This document shows, piece after piece, positions 7,419-18,607 of a stretch of 64,000 nt of DNA. How positions within the stretch are numbered: the first letter of the stretch is position 1; every line of letters starts with the position of its first letter. The translations under genes and the position numbers were made by a program. The stretch comes from Vagococcus fluvialis (GTDB taxonomy: Bacteria; Bacillota; Bacilli; Lactobacillales; Vagococcaceae), in NCBI RefSeq assembly GCF_003337315.1, contig NZ_QPJV01000011.1, forward strand, positions 1 through 64,000, written 5' to 3'. The notes beneath the pieces are model-generated. The model was not told where the DNA came from. It did no database searches and saw only the letters and a list, made by a program, of their open reading frames with translations.

Positions 7419-8228
7419 ATGAATCAAAAAATAGAAGCAACTTTAAAACAAGAACCTTCTAAGAAAGTTCAATATTTGATTCTAACGACAATCATTGTGG
7501 TAGCTTTTGTTTGGTCTTTATCGGCAATTGAGTTTAACGCCGTTGATGATGGTGGTTGGAAAATAGCAAGTAAAATTATTCAGGGGATTTTAACACCTGA
7601 TATGGAATTATTATGGAACTTTACGAACCAAGGTGTGTTCTATTTATTATTTGAAACAATTTGTATTGCGTTTATTGGAACTATTTTTGGAGCAATTTTA
7701 TCTATTCCAGTTGCCTTTTTAATGGCACCAAGTATTGTTCCAAAACCTGTTTATTTAACAACACGTTTTTTAGTTATTGTTATTAGAACAGTGCCTGCTC
7801 TTGTTTATGGATTAATGTTTGTTCGTGTAACAGGCCCTGGTCCTTTTGCTGGAGCGATGACAATGTCACTGACATCAATTGGAATGGTGTCAAAACTTTA
7901 TGTTGATGTTATCGAAGACATTGACCGTGGTGTTTTAGAAGCAATGGATTCAATGGGATGTACAACTTTTGAAAAAATTCGTTTTGGTATTATCCCTCAA
8001 TTAATTGCTAATTTCTCTTCCATTACGATTTATCGTTTTGATATGAACTTAAGAGATGCAACTATTTTAGGTTTAGTAGGTGCAGGTGGTATTGGTTCTC
8101 CACTTATCTTTGCGATGAACTCATATCGTTGGAACCAAGTTGGATCAATTTTAATCGGTTTAATTGTATTAATTTTAATCGTTGAATTTGTTTCAAATAA
8201 ATTAAGAAATAAACTAGTTAATGGATAG
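7419..8228 (+). CDS. phnE: Phosphonate-type ABC transporter permease PhnE (second)
   Basis: A 269-residue paralogue of the preceding permease, with the same architecture. It has the coupling loop EAMDSMGCTTFEKIRFGIIPQ and the block NLRDATILGLVGAGGIG. Two different phnE genes in tandem are common in Firmicutes and imply a heterodimer. AAAGGAG lies just before the ATG. It is followed 12 bases later by a phosphoesterase gene in the same operon. Confidence 0.92.
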   Translation: MNQKIEATLKQEPSKKVQYLILTTIIVVAFVWSLSAIEFNAVDDGGWKIASKIIQGILTPDMELLWNFTNQGVFYLLFETICIAFIGTIFGAILSIPVAFLMAPSIVPKPVYLTTRFLVIVIRTVPALVYGLMFVRVTGPGPFAGAMTMSLTSIGMVSKLYVDVIEDIDRGVLEAMDSMGCTTFEKIRFGIIPQLIANFSSITIYRFDMNLRDATILGLVGAGGIGSPLIFAMNSYRWNQVGSILIGLIVLILIVEFVSNKLRNKLVNG

Positions 8229-8240
8229 GTGTGTTAAAAA

Positions 8241-9782
8241 ATGAAGTTAACGATTTTATCTACAAGTGATACACATGGTTATTTATATGCAACAGATTTT
8301 CGTGAAACCAATCAATCTCTTGGTTTTGGTTTAACTAAAGTCGTTACTAAGATGAAAGAAATTGAAAAGAAAGCTGAAATTCCTGTCATAAAAATAGACA
8401 ATGGTGATTTTTTACAAGGTTCTCCTTTTAGCTACTATTTAGCTAAAAATAAAGAACAAGGATCTATGGCTGATGTAATGAATGCTGTTGGTTATGATTG
8501 TGGTGTTTTAGGAAACCACGAATTTAACTATGGTTTAGACTATTTAGAAGAAACAATTGCTAAATTAGATTATCCAATAGTATGTGCTAATATTTTAAAA
8601 AAATCTGGTGAATTTTTAACTGGCCATCCTTACGTTATTCTTGAAAGAAATGGTGTTAAAATTGCTGTTCTTGGTCTAACAACACAATATATTCCTCATT
8701 GGGAGCAACCTGCAACTGTTGAAAATTTGGTCTTTAAATCAGCTGTTGAAACTGCTAAAGAATTTGTTCCTAAATTAAGAGAGTTAGCAGATATAGTTGT
8801 TGTTAGTTATCATGGTGGGTTTGAAAAAGATATAGTTACTGGAGAAGCTACTGAAGTCTTAACTGGTGAAAACGAAGGATATGATTTACTACATGAAGTC
8901 TCTGGAATTGATGTACTGTTAACTGGTCATCAACATCGAGTGATTTCTACTGTTGAGAATAATATTCCTGTTACTCAACCAGGAGACAAAGGTCGTTACT
9001 TAGCCAAAGTAGATGTTGTTTTGAATGAAGAAAAGCAAATTGAATCAACATCAGCAGAACTTTTAACAATTGATTCTTATGAAGAAGATAAAGAGTTAGT
9101 CGAAAGATTTAATCCACTGTTAAATAATGTTCAAGTCTGGCTTGATAAACAGTTAGGTAAAGTAAATGGTGATATGAAAATTACGGACCCTATGGTAGTT
9201 AGACAAAAGAGTCATCCTTATATTGAATTTATTCAAGATGTTCAAAGAGATGCAACAGGTGTAGCTATTTCTGGCACAGCTCTTTTTGATAATAATGGTA
9301 AAGGGTTTGGTGAAACAATTAGTATGCGTGATATCGTAACTAACTATATCTATCCAAATACCTTGGCTGTTTTAAAAGTAACAGGTTCAGAATTAAAATC
9401 TGCCCTTGAAAGAAGTGCTAGCTATTTTGATTTAAATGATTCTGCGGAAATTGTTGTTAGTAAAGAATTCTTAGAACCTAAAGTTGAACATTATAATTAT
9501 GATATATATAGTGGCATTGATTACACAATTGATATCTCTAAGCCAAAAGGGGAGCGGATTGTTGAACTTCTTTTTGAAGGGAAAGAGATTGAAGCAAATC
9601 AGTCACTTGAAGTTGTTATGAATCAATACCGTGCTGTTGGTGGTGGAGATTATGCGATGTTTGGCGCAGAAAAAATAATTAAAGAAGTGACAGTTGACAT
9701 GACTGAATTAATTTCAGGCTATTTAGAAAAAAATCCAGTTATTGAACCTATTCAACCAACAAACTTTAAATTAATTTATTAA
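8241..9782 (+). CDS. Cytosolic 5'-nucleotidase / cyclic-nucleotide phosphodiesterase family (UshA-like)
   Basis: A 513-residue metallophosphoesterase. The N-terminal catalytic domain shows the metal motifs STSDTHG (residues 7-13), NGDFLQGSP, GNHEFNYG (about 92-99), SYHGG and LLTGHQHR (about 230-237). The C-terminal 5'-nucleotidase domain includes YRAVGGGDYAMFG (about 463-475), the substrate-stacking region. Relatives are usually exported, but this protein begins directly with the catalytic domain and has no signal peptide, so it should act in the cytosol. As last gene of the phn operon it probably dephosphorylates what the transporter imports, which hints at nucleotide or phosphate-ester uptake. 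The exact substrate is not determined. Confidence 0.88.
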   Translation: MKLTILSTSDTHGYLYATDFRETNQSLGFGLTKVVTKMKEIEKKAEIPVIKIDNGDFLQGSPFSYYLAKNKEQGSMADVMNAVGYDCGVLGNHEFNYGLDYLEETIAKLDYPIVCANILKKSGEFLTGHPYVILERNGVKIAVLGLTTQYIPHWEQPATVENLVFKSAVETAKEFVPKLRELADIVVVSYHGGFEKDIVTGEATEVLTGENEGYDLLHEVSGIDVLLTGHQHRVISTVENNIPVTQPGDKGRYLAKVDVVLNEEKQIESTSAELLTIDSYEEDKELVERFNPLLNNVQVWLDKQLGKVNGDMKITDPMVVRQKSHPYIEFIQDVQRDATGVAISGTALFDNNGKGFGETISMRDIVTNYIYPNTLAVLKVTGSELKSALERSASYFDLNDSAEIVVSKEFLEPKVEHYNYDIYSGIDYTIDISKPKGERIVELLFEGKEIEANQSLEVVMNQYRAVGGGDYAMFGAEKIIKEVTVDMTELISGYLEKNPVIEPIQPTNFKLIY

Positions 9783-9784
9783 AA

Positions 9785-9824
9785 AAACCACAAGTTATCG
9801 AAATTAATCGATAGCTTGTGGTTT
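9785..9824. terminator. Bidirectional terminator between the phn operon and the MFS gene
   Basis: A 16-bp stem (9785-9800 with 9809-9824, one G-U pair) flanked by A and T runs on both sides serves both convergent units. The last codons and stop of the MFS gene lie inside the right arm and loop. Confidence 0.88.
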
Positions 9825-11006
9825 TAATTTTATAAAGAAAATACTAAAAGCTGTTAACAGGCCTAAAACTAGGAAATAAATAAAGGCAGTTAAAAAGGTA
9901 CCACTCATTTCAACTAAGAAACCAATCACAATTTGCGCAAAAGCCCCACCAATAATACCTCCTGTAGCAATTGTTGAATAACTAGGAGCAAATGTCTTAC
10001 CATTAAATAGTTTCATAGGAATGGCCATTAATGTAACAAAAGCAAGAGTGAGGAATAATGTCGCAAGTCCAAGGACAACAATAAAACTATAAGGATTATG
10101 GACAAAATAGGCTAAGAAAACAAGAATAGCTCCAATAATTGATGTTCCAAAAATGACTTCACGGTCTTTGCCGAAAAAGAATCGACTGACTATATAACCA
10201 CCACCAATAGCGCCAAGTAAAGCGAAGATGCCAACAGCAGAGCTAATCATCCCAGAGTGAGTTAAACTAACGCCGCGGTAAGAGGTTAAGAAAGTAGGGA
10301 GCCAATTATTTAATCCATATAATAAATTATTAATAAAAAAGGCTGCTGTAAACAAAATCCAAATAGTTGGATTTTTCCAAACAGAGAAAATAGATATTTT
10401 TTCTGTTTGATCTGTTTCACTCATCTCTTTATTTTTTCTAGGAATTGAAAAAGCAATAATAATGGCAATAATAAGTGACATCACAGTTAATAACACATAA
10501 GCATAACGCCAACCTTTAATTTCAATAATTGGAGATAAAAGAATCGGGCCAAACACACCAGCAACTCCTGAAGAAGAAATTAAAATACCTTTAGCGAATG
10601 TTCTTTTATTAAGAGGAAAATTATCGATCACCTCTTTACTAGAAGCAGAAGCGTATCCAGAATGGGCAAACATCCCTGTAAGTAGTCTTACAGCAAGAAG
10701 CATTTGCACACTTTGACTGAGTCCAAATAAAAAATCAAAAGTTCCGATTAAGCTGATGGAGCTTATTACAACAGCTCTGGCACCGAATTTATTAATGGCA
10801 AAGCTCATTGGTATTTGCATTAATGCATAGCCAATAAAAAAAGCACTTAAAATAAGTCCTTTTGTACTTTCTGACATGGGAATTGTTTTACTAATGGATA
10901 CAATAGAAATACCAACTGATAGTTTATCGAAGTAAACCATTACATAGCCTAAAAAAAGAGAGCCTAATAAGATATTTAAGTTAGTTGGTGTTGATTTTTT
11001 AGTCAC
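9804..11006 (-). CDS. MFS transporter, anion:cation symporter-like
   Basis: A 400-residue permease with about twelve membrane helices in two halves separated by a charged loop (about residues 190-205, IPRKNKEMSETDQTEK). The sequence YFDKLSVGISIVSISKTI in the first helix, and GFLVEMSGTFLTAF near the end, resemble the ACS family that carries organic anions such as sugar acids. Substrate cannot be assigned. It starts with GTG at 11006 with an AAGGG sequence 9-10 bases upstream. It is a single-gene unit convergent with the phn operon. Confidence 0.85.
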   Translation of the reverse strand: MTKKSTPTNLNILLGSLFLGYVMVYFDKLSVGISIVSISKTIPMSESTKGLILSAFFIGYALMQIPMSFAINKFGARAVVISSISLIGTFDFLFGLSQSVQMLLAVRLLTGMFAHSGYASASSKEVIDNFPLNKRTFAKGILISSSGVAGVFGPILLSPIIEIKGWRYAYVLLTVMSLIIAIIIAFSIPRKNKEMSETDQTEKISIFSVWKNPTIWILFTAAFFINNLLYGLNNWLPTFLTSYRGVSLTHSGMISSAVGIFALLGAIGGGYIVSRFFFGKDREVIFGTSIIGAILVFLAYFVHNPYSFIVVLGLATLFLTLAFVTLMAIPMKLFNGKTFAPSYSTIATGGIIGGAFAQIVIGFLVEMSGTFLTAFIYFLVLGLLTAFSIFFIKLKPQAID

Positions 11007-11158
11007 AGATAATCATCCCTTCTTATGACATATGATTTAAAGTCTATAACTAAATATACACTATAAATATAGGTAGTGAAAAGCTTTTTTTATGTAAATG
11101 GAGCTATTTTTAAACAGTTATTTTTTATGACCTTAGTAAAAGATAAGACTAAAATCCT

Positions 11159-11321
11159 TTGTGAAAAAAATAATGGAAACATATAATAAAAAAAGTTAAT
11201 AGATATGTTGGGAGCGAAGGTATGAAAAAGTTAGGTTTATTATCATTATTACAGGAGATTCTGATATAATAAAAAACTAGAATGAAAAGGCTCTTTAAAG
11301 AAAATTTTAAAAGAGCCTTTT
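11159..11321 (+). other. Miniature transcription unit: promoter, 15-codon ORF, terminator
   Basis: TTGTGA (11159-11164), 17 bases, TATAAT (11182-11187) form a good promoter. An AGCGAAGG sequence precedes ATG 11221, which opens a frame of only 15 codons (MKKLGLLSLLQEILI, stop at 11266-11268). A hairpin follows (11285-11296 with 11310-11321, 12 bp), ending in a T-rich stretch. It could be a decayed gene (the peptide looks like the start of a signal peptide), a small peptide gene or a small RNA. The rest of the 11007-11521 gap is described under the parE leader. Confidence 0.5.
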
Positions 11322-11340
11322 CTTATTTTTAAAGGAAGTT

Positions 11341-11419
11341 TTGCAAGTTTTGTGTTTTTAGTATAAAATAGAGATAGATAGATGAGAGCAATCAACTTGT
11401 TAGCAAGTTGTTTTTTTTT
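11341..11419 (+). promoter_or_regulatory. parE promoter with short terminator-bearing leader
   Basis: TTGCAA (11341-11346), 17 bases, TAAAAT (11364-11369) suggest a promoter. About 20 bases after the expected start lies a perfect 7-bp hairpin (11393-11399 with 11404-11410) followed by nine T residues (11411-11419), an intrinsic terminator on the plus strand. It lies about 100 bases before the parE start, so it may attenuate parE transcription or produce a very short RNA. A separate, weaker promoter may exist near 11471 (TATAGT). Confidence 0.5.
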
Positions 11420-11449
11420 GTTCTCTTAAAAAAATATACTTTAACTTAA

Positions 11450-13537
<2,088 letters not shown>

Positions 13538-13561
13538 TAGCAATGAAGGAGAGAAAAAAGA

Positions 13562-16003
13562 ATGAGTGAACGACAAGGAGTTCAACAACTAACCCTTGAA
13601 GAAATCATGGGTGATCGTTTTGGGCGTTATTCAAAATATATAATTCAAGATCGTGCGTTACCAGACATTCGTGATGGTCTTAAACCTGTACAACGTCGTA
13701 TTTTATTCTCAATGAATAAAGATGGCAATACATTTGAAAAAGCATTTAGAAAATCAGCTAAATCTGTTGGTAATATCATGGGTAATTATCATCCCCATGG
13801 TGACAGCAGTATTTATGAAGCAATGGTTCGTATGAGTCAGGACTGGAAATTAAGAAACCCGTTAATCGAGATGCATGGAAACAATGGTAGTATGGACGGG
13901 GATCCACCAGCTGCTATGCGTTATACGGAAGCTCGTCTTTCGGAATTAAGTGGCGAATTATTAACTGATATTGAAAAAGAAACAGTTAATTTTGTTTGGA
14001 ACTTTGATGACACTGAGAAAGAACCAACTGTTTTACCAGCAAAATATCCTAACCTTTTAGTGAATGGTTCAACAGGAATTTCTGCAGGTTATGCAACAGA
14101 AATTCCAACTCATAACCTAGCGGAAATTATTGATGGAACAGTTTATTTAATTGATCATCCTAATGCCAGTTTAGATAAATTAATGGAATTTATTCCTGGA
14201 CCTGATTTTCCAACTGGTGGTATTTTACAAGGGAAAAAAGAGCTGAAAAAAGCTTATGAAACAGGTAAGGGAAAAGTGATTTTAAGATCTAAAACAGCTA
14301 TTGAGCCTTTAAAAGCTGGTAGAGAACAAATTGTTATTACTGAAATTCCTTACGAAGTTAATAAAGCTGTTTTAGTTAAAAAAATGGATGAGTTAAGATT
14401 AAACCGTCGTTTAGAAGGAATCTCTGAAGTTAGGGATGAAAGTGATAGAACTGGTTTAAGAATTGTTGTTGAACTGAAAAAAGAAGTAGATGCTGAAGGT
14501 ATTTTAAATTACTTGTTTAAAAATACGGATCTTCAAATTAACTATAACTTTAACATGGTAGCTATTCATAAGTTACGTCCAGAACAAGTTGGCTTAAAAA
14601 CAGTTTTAGATGCCTACATTGATCATAGAAAAGACGTTATTAGAAAACGAAGTGAATTTGATTTAAAAAAAGCTAAAAATAGACAGCATATTGTTAGTGG
14701 TTTAATTAAAGCTTTATCAATTTTAGATCAAGTCATTGCAACTATTAGAGGCAGTAAGGATAAAAAAGATGCAAAAATGAATTTAGTAAAAGAGTATGAC
14801 TTTACTGAAGAACAAGCAGAAGCTATTGTATCTTTACAACTTTACCGATTAACAAACACTGATATTACTGCTCTTGAAAAAGAGAGTAAAGAATTATCAG
14901 AATTAATTGCTAAATTACAATTAATTTTAAATAATGAAAAAGAATTACTAAATGTCATGAAAACAGAGTTAAGAGAAGTTAAGAAACAATATAAAACACC
15001 TCGATTAACTAAACTTGAAGATGAAATTGCTGAAATTACCATTGAAACAGCTGTCTTAATTCCTCAAGAAGATGTTATGGTAAGTATTACTAAAGAAGGT
15101 TATGCAAAACGCAGTAGCTTAAGGTCCTATTCAGCTTCTAAAGAAGATACGATTGAGATGAAAGAAACTGACCGCCTAATTTTTAGCTCTCAATTAAATA
15201 CTCATGATCATTTATTGATTGTCACGAATAAAGGGAATATGATTTATCGCCCAGTTCATGAATTAATTGATAAGAGATGGAAAGATGTAGGAGAACATTT
15301 CTCTTTATCTATTACATCATTAGGTATGGGAGAGAATATTGTAGCAGTCTTTCCATACTCAGAAATTAGTCAAACTAAACAGTTTGTTTTTGTGACAAAA
15401 GAGGGAATGATCAAACGAACTCAAATGAAGGAGTTTGATGTTTGGCGTACTTATAAGAGTCGACCTACATTATGTATTAAACTTAAGACAGATACAGACG
15501 AAATCATTGCAGCAGATTTAATCGAAGAAAATAGTCATAAGGATGTACTACTTGTTACGAATATGGCATTTGGACTTTATTATGATTTAGATGAGGTACC
15601 AGTTGTTGGTGCTAGAGCTGCTGGTGTAAAATCTATTAATTTAAAAGCAGATGACTTTGTAGTAGATGGTCTGATATTAGACCGCGGAGAAGATGTGACA
15701 ATTACAATTGTGACTCAACGTGGTTCAATTAAACGTATGAAAGTTTCAGAATTAAGTAAGCTTGGACGAGCGAAACGTGGGTTAATGGTTTTAAGAGAAT
15801 TAAAATCAAATCCTCACCGAGTATTTTCAGTTGTGAAAAATCAAGATAATAAAATGATTCACATAGTTGCTGAGAATAATAAAGTTTACCAAGTGAATTA
15901 CAAAGATTTACCTATAAACGATAGACAATCTAATGGCTCATTTATTATAGATGAGAAACAAGATGGTTCTGTTAAAGAGGTATTTACAGAGATTATTGAA
16001 TAA
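13562..16003 (+). CDS. parC: DNA topoisomerase IV subunit A (ParC)
   Basis: ParC is the DNA-cleaving subunit of topoisomerase IV. The 813-residue protein contains the winged-helix/catalytic region with QRRILFSMN, and the quinolone-resistance region NYHPHGDSSIYEAM, which keeps the usual Ser and Glu. The catalytic Tyr lies in AAMRYTEARLS (about residue 120). The C-terminal beta-propeller repeats include VTKEGMIKRT and VTQRGSIKRM. It follows parE by 24 bases with an AAGGAGAG ribosome site. No quinolone-resistance substitution is evident by eye. Confidence 0.96.
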   Translation: MSERQGVQQLTLEEIMGDRFGRYSKYIIQDRALPDIRDGLKPVQRRILFSMNKDGNTFEKAFRKSAKSVGNIMGNYHPHGDSSIYEAMVRMSQDWKLRNPLIEMHGNNGSMDGDPPAAMRYTEARLSELSGELLTDIEKETVNFVWNFDDTEKEPTVLPAKYPNLLVNGSTGISAGYATEIPTHNLAEIIDGTVYLIDHPNASLDKLMEFIPGPDFPTGGILQGKKELKKAYETGKGKVILRSKTAIEPLKAGREQIVITEIPYEVNKAVLVKKMDELRLNRRLEGISEVRDESDRTGLRIVVELKKEVDAEGILNYLFKNTDLQINYNFNMVAIHKLRPEQVGLKTVLDAYIDHRKDVIRKRSEFDLKKAKNRQHIVSGLIKALSILDQVIATIRGSKDKKDAKMNLVKEYDFTEEQAEAIVSLQLYRLTNTDITALEKESKELSELIAKLQLILNNEKELLNVMKTELREVKKQYKTPRLTKLEDEIAEITIETAVLIPQEDVMVSITKEGYAKRSSLRSYSASKEDTIEMKETDRLIFSSQLNTHDHLLIVTNKGNMIYRPVHELIDKRWKDVGEHFSLSITSLGMGENIVAVFPYSEISQTKQFVFVTKEGMIKRTQMKEFDVWRTYKSRPTLCIKLKTDTDEIIAADLIEENSHKDVLLVTNMAFGLYYDLDEVPVVGARAAGVKSINLKADDFVVDGLILDRGEDVTITIVTQRGSIKRMKVSELSKLGRAKRGLMVLRELKSNPHRVFSVVKNQDNKMIHIVAENNKVYQVNYKDLPINDRQSNGSFIIDEKQDGSVKEVFTEIIE

Positions 16004-16007
16004 GATT

Positions 16008-16038
16008 AAAAGAGATGTTCTTTAAGAACATCTCTTTT
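16008..16038 (+). terminator. parEC terminator
   Basis: A perfect 13-bp stem (16008-16020 with 16026-16038) with loop TTTAA lies right after parC. The 3' arm ends in TTTT. Confidence 0.85.
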
Positions 16039-16103
16039 CTGTTATATATCAAAGCTAAAAAAAACAATCTGTTATAGTACAGAAAAAAGTAAGAATATAA
16101 CAG
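16039..16103. repeat. TGTTATA heptamer cluster upstream of pflB
   Basis: CTGTTATAT (16039-16047), CTGTTATAG (16069-16077) and the inverted ATATAACAG (16095-16103) lie between the parC terminator and the pfl promoter. The same core recurs as TATAACAC (16197-16204) and GTGTTATA (16223-16230) at the promoter itself. They may be binding sites of one regulator. Confidence 0.45.
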
Positions 16104-16196
16104 TGATTAAAATTAATTTCACATATATAAACGTTGATATAAATAGGTTTTATGTTAGTTTATTAAATAAATATAAAAGATAAATATTTTTTTCAC

Positions 16197-16232
16197 TATA
16201 ACACTTGCAAGTTGTTGTGTATGTGTTATACT
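16197..16232 (+). promoter_or_regulatory. pflB promoter with flanking inverted repeat
   Basis: The -35 is TTGCAA (16205-16210) and the extended -10 is TGTTATACT (16224-16232), with a 16-base spacer. A perfect 8-bp inverted repeat brackets the -35: TATAACAC at 16197-16204 and GTGTTATA at 16223-16230, the latter overlapping the -10. The -35 itself lies in the 10-bp palindrome ACTTGCAAGT (16203-16212). This arrangement suggests direct control by a repressor or redox/carbon regulator, whose identity is not evident. No Rex consensus site was seen. Confidence 0.65.
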
Positions 16233-16294
16233 GAGCATGTAAAAGAGTTCAATTAAAACTTAAAAACAACCAACAACAAGGAGGCTTCTCAATT

Positions 16295-18541
16295 ATGGGA
16301 CATTGGGATGGATTTAAAGGCGACAAATGGCGTACAAGCGTAGACGTGAGAGATTTTATTCAAAAAAACTACACTGAGTATAAAGGTGATGACAGTTTCT
16401 TAGAGCCTGCTGCTGCAAGCACTGAAAAATTATGGTCAAGATTACAAGAATTATTTGAAGTACAACACGAAAAAAATGGTGTGTACGACATGGATAATAA
16501 TATTCCAGCAACAATTACTTCTCATGAGCCAGGATACTTAATGAAAGAAGAAGAAAAAATTGTTGGATTACAAACTGACGTACCATTGAAACAAGCATTT
16601 ATGCCATTTGGTGGTATTAACATGGCTAATCATTCATTAGTAGCTAATGGTTATGAAACTGATGATGAAATGACAAAAATCTTCACTGACTGGAGAAAAA
16701 CTCATAACCAAGGTGTATTTGATGCTTACACTCCAGAAATGAGAGCAGCTCGTAAGAACAAAATTATTACAGGTCTTCCAGATGCTTATGGACGTGGACG
16801 TATTATCGGTGACTACCGTCGTTTAGCATTATACGGAATTGACTTCTTGGTAGAACAAAAGAAAAAAGATTTATCATTAATTGGTAACAAAGTAATGACT
16901 GATGACGTGATTCGTTTAAGAGAAGAAGTTTCTGAACAAATCAGAGCGTTAATCGATATTAAAGAGATGGCAACTTATTACGGATTTGATATTTCAGCTC
17001 CAGCCAAAAATGCTCAAGAAGCTATTCAATGGACATACTTTGGTTACTTAGCAGCAATTAAATCTCAAAATGGTGCGGCAATGTCAATTGGTCGTGTATC
17101 AGCATTCTTAGATATTTATATCGAACGTGACCTACAAAACGGTGTTATTACAGAATTAGAAGCTCAAGAAATGATTGACCATTTAATTATGAAATTACGT
17201 ATGGTTAAATTTGCTCGTACACCTGAATATAACCAATTATTCTCAGGTTATCCAATTTGGGCAACATTATCTATTGCAGGTATGGGACTTGATGGACGTT
17301 CATTAGTAACTAAGAGTGACTTTCGTATTCTTCATACATTAACAAACATGGGACCTTCTCCAGAGCCTAACTTAACAGTTCTTTACTCTTCACATTTACC
17401 AGAAGGATTTAGAACTTACTCAGCTAAAATCGCTAAAGAAAGTTCATCAATTCAATTTGAAAATGATGATTTATTACGTGCTAACTGGGGATCAGATGAT
17501 TGTGCCATTGCTTGTTGTGTGTCTGCAACAGTTATGGGTAAAGATATGCAATTCTTCGGAGCTCGTGCTAACTTAGCTAAAGCAGTACTTTATGCTATTA
17601 ACGGTGGAGTTGACGAAAAAACTAAAGCTCAAGTAGCTCCAAAATATCGTCCAATGACAGGTGATACGTTAGATTACAACGAATTCATGGAACGCTACAA
17701 AGACATTATGGATTGGTTAGCAGAATTATATGTAAATACATTAAATGTTATCCACTTCATGCATGATAAATATGCTTATGAAGCTCCACAATTAGCATTC
17801 ATGGAATCTGATCTTAAACGTACATTTGCTACAGGTATTGCAGGTATCTCACATGCAACTGATAGTATCATGGCAATTAAACATGGTAACGTAAAAGTAA
17901 TTCGTGACGAAGACGGTATGGCAATTGATTATGTACCACAAAACGAATTCCCAACTTACGGAAATGACAACGAAGAAGCAGATGCAATGGCTAACTGGAT
18001 TGTTGAATACTTTATGGATCAAATCAAACGTCAACATACTTACCGTAACTCAACACCAACACTTTCATTATTGACAATTACGTCAAATGTAGTATATGGT
18101 AAAGCTACAGGTAATACACCAGATGGACGTCGTGCAGGTAAACCTTTAGCACCTGGTGCTAACCCAAGTTACCAAGATGGAAAATTCTTAGGTGAGAAAA
18201 ATGGTTTATTAGCTTCATTAAATTCAACAGCTAAATTAGATTACACAAACGCATTAGACGGTATCTCAAATACACAAACTATTAATCCAAATGGTTTAGG
18301 TAAAGATGATACAACTCGTATTGATAATTTAAGAAACGTTATGGATGGTTACTTTGATAATGGCGGATATCACTTAAACGTGAACGTCTTTACAACTGAT
18401 CTTTTACTAGATGCTCAAGCGCATCCTGAAAAATATCCTAACCTTACAATCCGTGTTTCTGGATACGCTGTTAAATTCCGTGACTTAACTGCGGAACAAC
18501 AAGCAGACGTAATTGCTAGAACTTCACATAGCAAAATGTAA
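16295..18541 (+). CDS. pflB: Formate C-acetyltransferase (pyruvate formate-lyase)
   Basis: PflB converts pyruvate and CoA to acetyl-CoA and formate by a glycyl-radical mechanism in anaerobic fermentation. The 748-residue length is typical. The catalytic adjacent cysteines are in [13 protein letters not shown] (about residues 400-412). The radical glycine is in RVSGYAVKF (about residue 722), close to the C-terminus as expected. AAGGAGG precedes the ATG by about ten bases. It has frequent-codon bias, as expected for a highly expressed enzyme. Its activase PflA is encoded directly downstream, after a terminator. Confidence 0.97.
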   Translation: MGHWDGFKGDKWRTSVDVRDFIQKNYTEYKGDDSFLEPAAASTEKLWSRLQELFEVQHEKNGVYDMDNNIPATITSHEPGYLMKEEEKIVGLQTDVPLKQAFMPFGGINMANHSLVANGYETDDEMTKIFTDWRKTHNQGVFDAYTPEMRAARKNKIITGLPDAYGRGRIIGDYRRLALYGIDFLVEQKKKDLSLIGNKVMTDDVIRLREEVSEQIRALIDIKEMATYYGFDISAPAKNAQEAIQWTYFGYLAAIKSQNGAAMSIGRVSAFLDIYIERDLQNGVITELEAQEMIDHLIMKLRMVKFARTPEYNQLFSGYPIWATLSIAGMGLDGRSLVTKSDFRILHTLTNMGPSPEPNLTVLYSSHLPEGFRTYSAKIAKESSSIQFENDDLLRANWGSDDCAIACCVSATVMGKDMQFFGARANLAKAVLYAINGGVDEKTKAQVAPKYRPMTGDTLDYNEFMERYKDIMDWLAELYVNTLNVIHFMHDKYAYEAPQLAFMESDLKRTFATGIAGISHATDSIMAIKHGNVKVIRDEDGMAIDYVPQNEFPTYGNDNEEADAMANWIVEYFMDQIKRQHTYRNSTPTLSLLTITSNVVYGKATGNTPDGRRAGKPLAPGANPSYQDGKFLGEKNGLLASLNSTAKLDYTNALDGISNTQTINPNGLGKDDTTRIDNLRNVMDGYFDNGGYHLNVNVFTTDLLLDAQAHPEKYPNLTIRVSGYAVKFRDLTAEQQADVIARTSHSKM

Positions 18542-18554
18542 AAAAATAATAACT

Positions 18555-18592
18555 AAAGAGATGACTGGTGGCTTTTCAGTCATCTCTTTTTT
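18555..18592 (+). terminator. Terminator between pflB and pflA
   Basis: A perfect 13-bp stem (18555-18567 with 18577-18589), nine-base loop and six T residues (18587-18592). It should end most pflB transcripts, so pflA is expressed by read-through or from an unseen promoter. Confidence 0.85.
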
Positions 18593-18607
18593 AATAAGGA
18601 ATGGTAG

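Noticed and set aside
16102-16122. GTGA...TCAC inverted repeat upstream of pflB as an FNR/CRP or Rex site
   Set aside because: The half-sites are 12 bases apart, whereas CRP/FNR sites need 6 and Rex sites about 6-8; the TATAACAC/GTGTTATA repeats are a better candidate.
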